Of a stretch of 64,000 nucleotides of DNA, positions 25,157 through 35,079 are shown one piece after another. The notes beneath the pieces were generated by a model. That model saw only the letters and a program-made list of their open reading frames with translations, made no database searches and was not told where the DNA came from. Numbering within the stretch: the stretch's first letter is position 1; each line of letters opens with the position of its first letter. The stretch spans positions 2,542,001-2,606,000 of the forward strand of contig NZ_CP030050.1 in NCBI RefSeq assembly GCF_015291705.1, read 5' to 3'. This stretch comes from Bradyrhizobium arachidis (GTDB lineage: Bacteria > Pseudomonadota > Alphaproteobacteria > Rhizobiales > Xanthobacteraceae). The position numbers were made by a program, and so were the translations under genes.

Positions 25157-26002
25157 GTGACCGGACTGACCCACCGCCAAGCCGAAATTCTCAACATCGC
25201 GCGCGCCTCCGGCCGTGTCATGGTCGAGGAGCTCGCGCGCAGGTTCGAGGTCTCGGCACAGACCATCCGCAAGGATCTCAACGATCTCTGCGAGCGGAGA
25301 TCGTTGACCCGCATCCATGGCGGCGCCATCATCGCCTCCGGCGTGGAAAATCTCGCCTACGAGGCGCGCCGCTTCGTCGCCGCCGATGAGAAGAAGGCGA
25401 TTGGCGCTGCCGCCGCATCGCTGATTCCGAACGGCTGCTCGCTCTTCATCAACATCGGCACCACGACGGAGGAGGTCGCGAGCGCCCTGACCTCGCACGA
25501 GGATCTTCTCGTCATCACCAACAACCTCAACGTCGCCATGCTGCTCTACCGCCATCCTCGCATCGAGGTGGTGGTGGCCGGCGGCACGGTGCGCCGCGCC
25601 GACGGCGCGGTGGTCGGCTCGACCGCGACGCAGCTGATCGGCCAGTTCAAGGTCGACTATGCCATCATCGGGGCGTCCGCGATCGACGAGGAGGGCGCGC
25701 TGCTCGACTTCGACTATCGCGAGGTGCAGGTCGCGCAGGCCATCATCGCCAACGCCCGCAGTGTCATGCTGGTTGCCGATTCCACAAAGCTCCGCCGCAG
25801 CGCGCCGGTGCGCATCGCCCACATGACCCAGATCCAGACCTTTGTGACGGATCAGGAGCTCCCCGAGCGCCTCGCCACCATCTGCCACAGCAAGGGCATC
25901 GAAGTGGTGGAGGCGATGCCGAAGGGGGCGGATATCGACGACACCCAGGCCGATGCGCAGGACGCGGCGCCTGAAGCGGCACCGGTGGTGCGGCTGAGAT
26001 AG
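25157..26002 (+). CDS. glpR: DeoR-family transcriptional regulator, GlpR-like
   Basis: The product is 281 residues from GTG 25157. The DeoR HTH spans residues 6-57 (RQAEILNIARASGRVMVEELARRF with the recognition helix VSAQTIRKDLNDL). The DeoRC sensor domain has INIGTTTEEVA and AGGTVRRADGAVVG. A short Ala/Asp-rich tail follows. It lies upstream of glpD and the glycerol transporter genes. It is therefore the likely repressor responding to glycerol-3-phosphate, although a toxin-antitoxin pair now separates it from them. Confidence 0.85.
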   Translation: MTGLTHRQAEILNIARASGRVMVEELARRFEVSAQTIRKDLNDLCERRSLTRIHGGAIIASGVENLAYEARRFVAADEKKAIGAAAASLIPNGCSLFINIGTTTEEVASALTSHEDLLVITNNLNVAMLLYRHPRIEVVVAGGTVRRADGAVVGSTATQLIGQFKVDYAIIGASAIDEEGALLDFDYREVQVAQAIIANARSVMLVADSTKLRRSAPVRIAHMTQIQTFVTDQELPERLATICHSKGIEVVEAMPKGADIDDTQADAQDAAPEAAPVVRLR

Positions 26003-26006
26003 GGTG

Positions 26007-26429
26007 TTAGGCGTCCCACGGGTTGAGCAGCGACAGGCCGTACGGTGCAAAATCCTTCACATTGCGCGTGACGAGCGTGAGGCTGTTCGCGAGCGCGGTT
26101 GCGGCAAAGAAGCCGTCCATGACAGACAATACGACGCCACTTCTGCGGCTCTGCGCCATCAGGTCGCCCCAGCGTTCCGCCACCGCGTGGTCGATCGGCA
26201 GGACGCGTTCGGCAAACCGCGCCGGTAGATCATGAGTCAGCCAGGCGGCTAACGCTGTGCGCCGACGGCCGTCCTCCAGCAACGCCACGCCGCGGCGAAG
26301 CTCGGCGATCGAGGCAACACTGATGAAAGTGCGATCCTCATCGATCGTATCAAGCCACGCCAGAACTTTCGGCGAAGGCGCAGGCCGCCGAACCTCGGAC
26401 AGTACGTTCGCGTCGAGCAGCAGGTTCAC
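26007..26429 (-). CDS. vapC: VapC-type PIN-domain toxin
   Basis: The product is 140 residues from GTG 26429. PIN-domain acidic residues are visible: D6 (LLLDANV), E43 (IAELRRG), D105 (VMDGFFA) and D126 (NVKDF). VapC toxins are Mg-dependent RNases acting on tRNA or rRNA. The start overlaps the antitoxin stop as GTGA, so it is translationally coupled. The pair is oriented against the surrounding glp genes. Target not predictable. Confidence 0.9.
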   Translation of the reverse strand: MNLLLDANVLSEVRRPAPSPKVLAWLDTIDEDRTFISVASIAELRRGVALLEDGRRRTALAAWLTHDLPARFAERVLPIDHAVAERWGDLMAQSRRSGVVLSVMDGFFAATALANSLTLVTRNVKDFAPYGLSLLNPWDA

Positions 26430-26710
26430 GGCATTTCGTCGCGTGGCGTGTCGTGCACGCGATCGAGCTCAAGGTCTGCGCCACGAAGCGGCGACGCCAG
26501 CAGGAATTCGGCGAGCGTACCTTTGCGAGCGACCTTGCGCGCCCATTCCTCGACGGAAACGACGACCGCATTGGGCTTGCCGTGGCGGGTGATGACCTGC
26601 GGGCCGGTTTGGGCGCGATCGATTACCTCGGACAGCCGTGCCTTGGCATTGGCGAGCGTCCAAGTGTCATCAGTCGGAAGCGTGGCAGGTGCAGGGTTGC
26701 TGTCGACCAT
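26426..26710 (-). CDS. Phd/YefM-family antitoxin
   Basis: The product is 94 residues. The N-terminal fold (TWTLANAKARLSEVIDRAQTGPQVITRHGKPNAVVVS) is the Phd/YefM DNA-binding domain. The C-terminal tail of about 30 residues (LAEFLLASPLRGADLEL) should bind and neutralise the PIN toxin. Two tandem copies of a 9-bp motif lie 15 bases upstream of the ATG and are the likely autoregulatory operator. Phd-type antitoxins with VapC toxins are a common mixed pairing. Confidence 0.9.
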   Translation of the reverse strand: MVDSNPAPATLPTDDTWTLANAKARLSEVIDRAQTGPQVITRHGKPNAVVVSVEEWARKVARKGTLAEFLLASPLRGADLELDRVHDTPRDEMP

Positions 26711-26724
26711 GGAGTGGAAACCAA

Positions 26725-26742
26725 TATGACTATTATGACTAT
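26725..26742 (-). promoter_or_regulatory. Tandem 9-bp operator of the Phd/VapC pair
   Basis: TATGACTAT occurs twice head to tail (26725-26733 and 26734-26742), just upstream of the antitoxin start at 26710. The surrounding sequence is AT-rich, unlike its neighbours, so promoter and operator probably overlap here. Confidence 0.5.
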
Positions 26743-26841
26743 AATTCTGCGTCGATGACCTTTCAACGGCGCGCTTGCTTCAAATTGCCCCCTCCGAGCT
26801 GCTTCATTTCTCGGCTTCTTGCCCATCAAAAAAGTTCCTCT

Positions 26842-26908
26842 TTCACTTCCTTTCGCCTCTCTTTCATCTTGCTTTCGTTTTTCGGTGTGATCTAATCAAA
26901 AACGAAAG
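26842..26908 (+). promoter_or_regulatory. Candidate GlpR operator/promoter region of the glp operon
   Basis: A perfect 11-bp inverted repeat, CTTTCGTTTTT (26872-26882) and AAAAACGAAAG (26898-26908), surrounds a 15-base spacer. Upstream of it TTTC recurs at 10-11-base spacing (four copies, about 26840-26876), putting the motifs on one helix face. Repeated TTTC/TTTCG units are typical of DeoR-family operators. It ends 33 bases before the glpD start. Confidence 0.55.
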
Positions 26909-26941
26909 TAGCCGCTCGAAGGAACGGGCGGTCGCCGGGGG

Positions 26942-28492
26942 ATGCGTCTGTTGGAGCGTATTTTCGACCTCGCCATCATTGGAGGCGGTGTTAACGGCTG
27001 CGGCATCGCGCGCGACGCGGTGGGCCGCGGCAACACGGTTTTCCTGTGTGAAATGAACGATCTGGCGAGCGGGACCTCGTCCTGGTCGACCAAGCTGGTG
27101 CATGGCGGCCTGCGCTATCTCGAATATTACGAGTTTCGGCTCGTCCGCGAAGCGCTGATCGAGCGCGAGATCCTCTGGGGCATCGCGCCCCACATCATCC
27201 GTCCCTTACGTTTCGTTTTGCCGCATCACGCCGGCCTGCGCCCGGCCTGGCTGCTGCGCCTCGGCCTCTTTCTCTATGATCACATCGGCGGCCGCCATCT
27301 GCTGCCGGCGACCCGTTCGGTCGATCTCAAGCGTGACGAGGTCGGCAAACCGCTGATCCCGAACCGCTACAGCCGCGCCTTCGAATATTCCGACTGCTTC
27401 GTCGATGACGCCCGCCTCGTCGTGCTCAACGCGCGCGATGCCGCCGACAAGGGCGCCGAGATCCGCACCCGCACCCGCGCCACCGAGATTCGCCAGTCCG
27501 ATGGCATCTGGACCGTCAGCATGGTCAACACGCTGACCGGTGCACGTTCGTCGATTCGGGCGAAGGCCCTGATCAATGCCGGCGGTCCCTGGGTCGAGGA
27601 CGTGCTCGGCCGCGGCGCCGGCGTCAATGCGAAAGCCAAGGTGCGCCTGGTGCAGGGCTCGCATATCGTGGTCAAGAAGCTCTACGACCACGACCGTGCC
27701 TACATGTTCCAGAACGCCGACGGCCGCATCATCTTCGTGATCCCCTATCAGGACGATTTTACGCTGATAGGCACCACCGATCGCGACTATGACGGCGATC
27801 CTGCCAAGGTGAAGGCGACGCCCGAGGAGATTCAGTATCTCTGCACGGCGGCGAGCGAGTATCTGGCGAAACCCGTCACGCCCGATGACGTGGTCTGGAC
27901 CTATTCCGGTGTGCGACCGCTCTATGACGACGGCGCCAACGAGGCCAAGGCCGCGACGCGCGACTACGTGTTCGAGCTCGACACCCCCGGCGGCGTGCCG
28001 TTGCTGTCGATCTATGGCGGCAAGATCACCACCTATCGCCGCCTCGCCGAAGAGGCGCTGGAGCGGCTCGCGCCCTATCTTCGCAGTGCGAAAGCGCGCG
28101 AGGGCTGGACCGGCAAATGGCCGCTGCCCGGCGGGGATATGGGTGTGTCCGATGTCGACGGCCTGATCGCCGAGCTTCAGCGTGGCTATCCCTTCCTCAG
28201 CCATGAGCATGCACGTCGCCTTGCGCGCGCTTACGGCACCAGGGCGATCAAGCTGCTCGGCGATGCCAAATCGGCCGCGGATCTCGGCCAGGCCTTCGGT
28301 GCGACACTGACCGAGCGCGAGGTGCGCTACCTCATGGCCAATGAATGGGCGGTCACCGCCGAGGATATCGTCTGGCGCCGCTCCAAGCTCGGCCTGCGAC
28401 TAAGTGCCGACGAGATCGCGACACTTGAAGACTGGATCAGGACCCACGCTGTGCAGCAAAGTCCACTGCTGGAAGCAGGAGGACGTTCATGA
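26942..28492 (+). CDS. glpD: Aerobic glycerol-3-phosphate dehydrogenase
   Basis: The product is 516 residues, as usual for GlpD. It oxidises glycerol-3-phosphate to dihydroxyacetone phosphate with FAD and passes electrons to quinone at the inner membrane. The N-terminal dinucleotide motif LAIIGGGVNGCGIARDA is clear. Also seen are SGTSSWSTKLVHGGLRYLE, INAGGPWV, IGTTDRDYDGDP and SIYGGKITTYRRLAEEA. It is the first gene of the glp operon; its stop overlaps the glpS start by ATGA. The ribosome-binding site is weak (GGGGG directly before ATG). Confidence 0.93.
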   Translation: MRLLERIFDLAIIGGGVNGCGIARDAVGRGNTVFLCEMNDLASGTSSWSTKLVHGGLRYLEYYEFRLVREALIEREILWGIAPHIIRPLRFVLPHHAGLRPAWLLRLGLFLYDHIGGRHLLPATRSVDLKRDEVGKPLIPNRYSRAFEYSDCFVDDARLVVLNARDAADKGAEIRTRTRATEIRQSDGIWTVSMVNTLTGARSSIRAKALINAGGPWVEDVLGRGAGVNAKAKVRLVQGSHIVVKKLYDHDRAYMFQNADGRIIFVIPYQDDFTLIGTTDRDYDGDPAKVKATPEEIQYLCTAASEYLAKPVTPDDVVWTYSGVRPLYDDGANEAKAATRDYVFELDTPGGVPLLSIYGGKITTYRRLAEEALERLAPYLRSAKAREGWTGKWPLPGGDMGVSDVDGLIAELQRGYPFLSHEHARRLARAYGTRAIKLLGDAKSAADLGQAFGATLTEREVRYLMANEWAVTAEDIVWRRSKLGLRLSADEIATLEDWIRTHAVQQSPLLEAGGRS

Positions 28493-29568
28493 GCGTGACA
28501 CTCGATCACGTGACCAGGACCGTCGACGGCATCGCGCACATCCGCGACGTCTCGCTGACGCTCGAAAGCGGCACGCTGAATGTGCTGCTCGGACCGACGC
28601 TGTCGGGCAAGACCTCGATCATGCGGCTGCTCGCCGGCCTCGACAAGCCGAGCACGGGCAGGGTGCTGGTTGGTGGCAAGGACGTCACCGGCGCCGACGT
28701 GCGCCAGCGTTCCGTCGCGATGGTCTATCAGCAATTCATCAACTACCCCTCGCTGACGGTCTACGAGAACATCGCATCGCCCTTGCGCGTGCAGGGCAAG
28801 CCGCGCGGGGAGATCGAAAAGCGGGTGGCGGAGGCGGCAAAGCTGCTGCGGCTCGAGCCGTTCCTGAAGCGCACGCCGCTCCAGCTCTCAGGCGGCCAGC
28901 AGCAGCGCACCGCGATCGCGCGGGCGCTGGTGAAGGGCGCCGATCTCGTGCTGCTCGACGAGCCGCTCGCCAATCTCGACTACAAGCTCCGCGAAGAGCT
29001 GCGTGCCGAGCTGCCGCGCATTTTCGAGGCCTCGGGCGCGATCTTCGTCTATGCCACCACCGAGCCGACCGAGGCGCTGCTGCTCGGCGGCAACACGGTG
29101 TGCATGTGGGAGGGCCAGGCGCTGCAGATGGGCGAGACCGCCAATGTCTACCGCCGGCCGCAGACCCTGCGCGTCGCACAGGTGTTTTCGGATCCGCCGC
29201 TCAATCTGGTCGGCATCGAGAAGAGGAACGGTTCTGTGCAATATGCCGGCGGCGGCACGGCCTCGCCGGCCTCGGGCCTCTATTCCTCGCTCGCCGACGG
29301 CACCTATCGCGTCGGCTTCCGCGCCCATCAGCTCGGGCTTGCCAACGGCGAGGCCGACCGCCACGCGTTCCATGCCACTGTCACGGTGACCGAGATCACC
29401 GGTTCGGAGAGTTTCGTGCATCTGACCCGCGACGGATCGAACTGGGTGGCGGTGCTGCACGGCGTGCATGAGTTCGAGCCCGGCCAGACCATCGATGCTG
29501 TGCTTGATCCGAATGATGTCTTTGTCTTCGATGCTGCCGACCGATTGGTCGCAGCGCCGAGCTCGTAG
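28489..29568 (+). CDS. glpS: Glycerol ABC importer ATPase GlpS
   Basis: The product is 359 residues and a MalK/UgpC-type ATPase with a C-terminal regulatory OB domain (about 240-359). Walker A is GPTLSGKT (35-42), acceptable as GxxxxGKT though atypical. The Q-loop is QQF (81-83), the signature is a canonical LSGGQQQR (133-140) and Walker B is LVLLDE. The switch-His position is Thr (T191 in YATTEPTEA). The gene order matches the glpSTPQUV glycerol transporter described in Rhizobium leguminosarum. It is the partner of GlpT, which has the complementary defects. Confidence 0.88.
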   Translation: MSVTLDHVTRTVDGIAHIRDVSLTLESGTLNVLLGPTLSGKTSIMRLLAGLDKPSTGRVLVGGKDVTGADVRQRSVAMVYQQFINYPSLTVYENIASPLRVQGKPRGEIEKRVAEAAKLLRLEPFLKRTPLQLSGGQQQRTAIARALVKGADLVLLDEPLANLDYKLREELRAELPRIFEASGAIFVYATTEPTEALLLGGNTVCMWEGQALQMGETANVYRRPQTLRVAQVFSDPPLNLVGIEKRNGSVQYAGGGTASPASGLYSSLADGTYRVGFRAHQLGLANGEADRHAFHATVTVTEITGSESFVHLTRDGSNWVAVLHGVHEFEPGQTIDAVLDPNDVFVFDAADRLVAAPSS

Positions 29569-29579
29569 GGGGATGCGCG

Positions 29580-31638
<2,059 letters not shown>

Positions 31639-31639
<1 letters not shown>

Positions 31640-32445
31640 TGCATTCGATTCCCGGCCGCCGCCTCATCATGGGGCTGTTCCTGGTCTTCCTGCTGCTGCC
31701 GATCTACTGGCTCATCAACATGAGCTTCAAGACCAACAGCGAGATCGTCTCGACGATGACGCTGTGGCCGCACACGCCGACCTTGCAGCACTATAAGCGC
31801 ATCTTCACCGACGAGAGCTGGTATTCCGGCTATATCAACTCGCTGGAATACGTCGTCCTCAACACCATCATCTCGATCTCGGTGGCGCTGCCGGCGGCTT
31901 ACGCCTTCTCGCGCTATCGCTTCCTCGGCGACAAGCATTTGTTCTTCTGGCTGCTGTCGAACCGCATGGCGCCGGCGGCGGTCTATGCGCTGCCGTTCTT
32001 CAATCTCTATTCGGCGATCGGCCTGTTCGATACGCCCTGGGCGGTTGCGCTCGCGCACTGCATCTTCAACGTTCCGCTCGCGGTGTGGATCCTCGAGGGC
32101 TTCGTCTCGGGCGTGCCGCGCGAGATCGATGAGACCGCCTTCCTCGACGGCTATTCCTTCCCGCGCTTCTTCATCAAGATCCTGGTGCCGCTGATTGCTA
32201 GCGGCATCGGCGTCGCCGCCTTCTTCTGCTTCATGTTCTCCTGGGTCGAGCTGCTGCTCGCGCGCACGCTGACCTCGGTGCACGCAAAGCCGATCGCCGC
32301 GATCATGACGCGCACGGTGTCGGCCGCCGGCATGGACTGGGGCTTGCTTGCGGCGGCCGGCGTGCTCACCATCATTCCGGGCGCGCTCGTGATCTGGTTT
32401 GTCCGCAATTACATCGCGAGCGGTTTCGCGCTCGGCCGCGTCTGA
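31639..32445 (+). CDS. glpQ: Glycerol ABC importer permease GlpQ
   Basis: The product is 268 residues with six helices, of the MalG/UgpE type. The EAA-type loop is ILEGFVSGVPREIDETAFLDG. The start overlaps the glpP stop as TGATG, and the next gene follows after 10 bases. It forms the membrane heterodimer with GlpP. Unrelated to glycerophosphodiester phosphodiesterases that carry the same symbol. Confidence 0.88.
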
Positions 32446-32455
32446 GGAGGCATCA

Positions 32456-32785
32456 ATGGAATCCATCGCATGGATGGCCTGGACGCTGCCGACGGCGATC
32501 TTCTTCGCCGCACTCGCATGCACGCTCGCGGTCATGACTTACCTTGCCGCGGTCTATCCCGAAGCCGAGCGCGTCGGCGTGCTGCGCATCCCGACCACGC
32601 GCGGCGATCGCCTGTTCATCTCGCTGATATCGGCGGCCGTCATCCACCTCTTGTGGATCGGCCTCGTCGGTACCGACGCGATCGCGACGCTGCCGATCGG
32701 CGAGGATGGCTTTGAGATTTCGAGCCTCTGGCTCGCAAGTGGAATTTCGCTGGCCACGGCCGTGCTCATTTTCCGCACGGTCTGA
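32456..32785 (+). CDS. glpU: GlpU, DUF2160 small membrane subunit of the glycerol importer
   Basis: The product is 109 residues with three hydrophobic segments (residues about 7-32, 52-72 and 90-106). GAGGAGG precedes the ATG. DUF2160 proteins occur in this position in glycerol ABC operons of rhizobia. They are not part of ordinary ABC importers, and their exact role is unknown. Confidence 0.82.
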   Translation: MESIAWMAWTLPTAIFFAALACTLAVMTYLAAVYPEAERVGVLRIPTTRGDRLFISLISAAVIHLLWIGLVGTDAIATLPIGEDGFEISSLWLASGISLATAVLIFRTV

Positions 32786-32860
32786 CGCTCGCGAAGGGAC
32801 GGCCAGATCCGGGGGCAACCGGGTCTGTATAAAAGTTTGTCGCTGCAACGGAGGAACAAC

Positions 32861-34657
32861 ATGCGACAGTTTAGGAGAAGGAAAGGTCCATTGACCAAGA
32901 GCAGCTTTCTGACCATGTCCAGCGCCGCCGCCATCGTTGCGGTGTCGTTCGCCGTCTCGGCGCCGGTGCGCGCCGCCGACGATGCCGCGATCCAGAAGTG
33001 GATCGCGGAATTCCAGCCCTCGACGCTGTCGAAGGAAGACCAGAAGAAGGAGCTGGAGTGGTTCGCGAAGGCGGCCGAACCGTTCAAGGGCATGGAGATC
33101 AACGTCGTCTCCGAGACCATTACCACCCACGAATACGAATCGCAGACGCTCGCCAAGGCGTTCTCCGAGCTCACCGGCATCAAGCTCAAGCACGACATCA
33201 TTCAAGAAGGTGACGTCGTCGAGAAGCTGCAGACCCAGATGCAGTCGGGCAAGAACGTCTATGACGGCTGGATCAACGACTCCGACCTGATCGGCACGCA
33301 CTTCCGTTACGGCCAGACCATCGCGCTGTCGGACTACATGACCGGCGAGGGCAAGGACGTCACCGACCCGATGCTCGACGTCAACGACTTCATCGGCAAG
33401 TCGTTCGGCACCGCGCCGGACGGCAAGCTCTATCAGCTGCCCGACCAGCAGTTCGCCAACCTCTATTGGTTCCGCTACGACTGGTTCACCAACCCCGACT
33501 ACAAGGCCAAGTTCAAGGCCAAGTATGGCTACGAGCTCGGCGTGCCCGTGAACTGGTCGGCCTATGAGGACATCGCCGAGTTCTTCACCAACGACATCAA
33601 GGAGATCAACGGCGTCAAGGTCTACGGCCATATGGACTATGGCAAGAAGGATCCCTCGCTCGGCTGGCGTTTCACCGACGCCTGGCTGTCGATGGCCGGT
33701 AACGGCGACAAGGGCATCCCGAACGGCCTGCCGGTCGACGAATGGGGCATCCGCATGGAAGGCTGCCGTCCGGTCGGCTCGTCGGTCGAGCGCGGCGGCG
33801 ACACCAACGGTCCGGCTGCGGTCTACTCGATCACCAAGTACCTCGAATGGATGAAGAAGTATGCCCCGCCGCAGGCGCAGGGCATGACCTTCTCCGAGTC
33901 GGGTCCGGTGCCGGCGCAGGGCAACATCGCCCAGCAGATGTTCTGGTACACCGCCTTCACCGCCGACATGGTGAAGCCCGGCATCGCCGTGATGAACGCG
34001 GACGGTACGCCGAAATGGCGTATGGCCCCGTCGCCGCACGGCTCGTACTGGAAGGAAGGCATGAAGCTCGGCTACCAGGACGCCGGCTCGCTCACGCTGT
34101 TGAAGTCGACTCCGGCTGACCGCCGCAAAGCGGCCTGGCTCTATCTCCAGTTCATCGTCTCCAAGACGGTGTCGCTGAAGAAGAGTCATGTCGGTCTCAC
34201 CTTCATCCGTGAATCCGACATCTGGGACAAGTCGTTCACCGAGCGTGCGCCGAAGCTCGGCGGCCTGATCGAGTTCTACCGCTCGCCCGCGCGCGTGCAG
34301 TGGACCCCGACCGGCAACAACGTGCCTGACTATCCGAAGCTCGCGCAGCTCTGGTGGCAGAATATCGGCGATGCGTCGTCCGGTACGAAGACGCCGCAGC
34401 AGGCCATGGACGCTCTCGCGGCGGCCCAGGACTCCGTGATGGAGCGCCTGGAGAAGTCCGGCGTGCAGGGCGCCTGCGGTCCGAAGCTGCACAAGAAGGA
34501 GACGGCCGAGTACTGGTTCGCCAAGGCCCAGAAGGACGGCACGATCGCGCCGCAGCGCAAGCTCGCCAACGAGAAGCCGAAGGGCGAGACGGTCGACTAC
34601 GACACGCTGATCAAGTCGTGGCCGGCGCAGCCCCCGAAGCGGGCGGAAGCGAAGTGA
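32861..34657 (+). CDS. glpV: Glycerol ABC importer substrate-binding protein GlpV
   Basis: The product is 598 residues from ATG 32861, with GAGGAAC upstream. A basic n-region and a hydrophobic stretch end at APVRAAD (about residue 45), so it is periplasmic. It is longer than usual binding proteins (about 400), as known for this subfamily. It has two lobes with many aromatic residues (LYWFRYDWFTNPDY, WRFTDAWLSMAGN), fitting a small polyol ligand. A 75-base gap separates it from glpU; the operon terminator follows 51 bases after the stop. Confidence 0.88.
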   Translation: MRQFRRRKGPLTKSSFLTMSSAAAIVAVSFAVSAPVRAADDAAIQKWIAEFQPSTLSKEDQKKELEWFAKAAEPFKGMEINVVSETITTHEYESQTLAKAFSELTGIKLKHDIIQEGDVVEKLQTQMQSGKNVYDGWINDSDLIGTHFRYGQTIALSDYMTGEGKDVTDPMLDVNDFIGKSFGTAPDGKLYQLPDQQFANLYWFRYDWFTNPDYKAKFKAKYGYELGVPVNWSAYEDIAEFFTNDIKEINGVKVYGHMDYGKKDPSLGWRFTDAWLSMAGNGDKGIPNGLPVDEWGIRMEGCRPVGSSVERGGDTNGPAAVYSITKYLEWMKKYAPPQAQGMTFSESGPVPAQGNIAQQMFWYTAFTADMVKPGIAVMNADGTPKWRMAPSPHGSYWKEGMKLGYQDAGSLTLLKSTPADRRKAAWLYLQFIVSKTVSLKKSHVGLTFIRESDIWDKSFTERAPKLGGLIEFYRSPARVQWTPTGNNVPDYPKLAQLWWQNIGDASSGTKTPQQAMDALAAAQDSVMERLEKSGVQGACGPKLHKKETAEYWFAKAQKDGTIAPQRKLANEKPKGETVDYDTLIKSWPAQPPKRAEAK

Positions 34658-34671
34658 CGTCGTAGACGTCG

Positions 34672-34700
34672 TCATGGCCGGGCTTGACCCGGCCATCCAT
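34672..34700. repeat. Short palindrome after glpV
   Basis: catggccgggcttgacccggccatc forms a 10-bp stem around a short loop, directly between the glpV stop and its terminator. The motif is widespread as an intergenic palindrome in this kind of genome (general knowledge). Confidence 0.6.
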
Positions 34701-34708
34701 CAAACACG

Positions 34709-34741
34709 AAAGGCCGGGAGCAATCTCGGCCTTTTTTCTTT
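34709..34741 (+). terminator. Rho-independent terminator of the glp operon
   Basis: An AAAGGCCG stem pairs with CGGCCTTT, allowing a small bulge, over a GGAGCAATCT-region loop. A run of T/C-T (TTTTTTCTTTTT) follows. A sister structure with the same stem sequence ends the next operon at 42.4 kb. Confidence 0.85.
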
Positions 34742-34815
34742 TTGCGTTGTGTCGGACGCCGCCTCCCCGCGTCATTTGCAATGACGAGTCTGTGGCAGGT
34801 GTTTCCACATTCTCG

Positions 34816-34918
34816 GTGTCATCGTCCGACTTGATCGGGCGATCCAGTATTCCAGAGACGGGAGCGGGCCACGGAGAGGCCGCGGCGTACTGGATTCCAC
34901 GCCTTCGCGGGGAATGCC
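34816..34918. repeat. Palindromic double-hairpin repeat, family C copy 1 (diverged)
   Basis: The left unit gtgtcatcgtccgacttgat..cgggcgatccagtatt and right unit gcgtactggattccacgcc..gcggggaatgcc are diverged forms of the family C units seen clearly at 42.5, 44.5 and 50.1 kb. It occupies part of the 422-base gap before the FAD-oxidase operon. The rest of that gap shows nothing else convincing. Confidence 0.65.
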
Positions 34919-35079
34919 AGCGGAGGTGTGGCGCGTCGCCGCGACGCAGCCGGACGCCCCCGCTTGACTCCCTGTCACATCGAATTCATGATCAGCATAA
35001 TGCGATTGAAGTAATTGCATTGCGATTACTTATGCAGAACCCGTTTGGGCCAGCGTCGGCCCGTTCCGGAGGCCGGTAG

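Noticed and set aside
32453..34696. 747-residue ORF on the minus strand
   Set aside because: Antisense shadow of glpV and glpU, both supported by family motifs and operon position.
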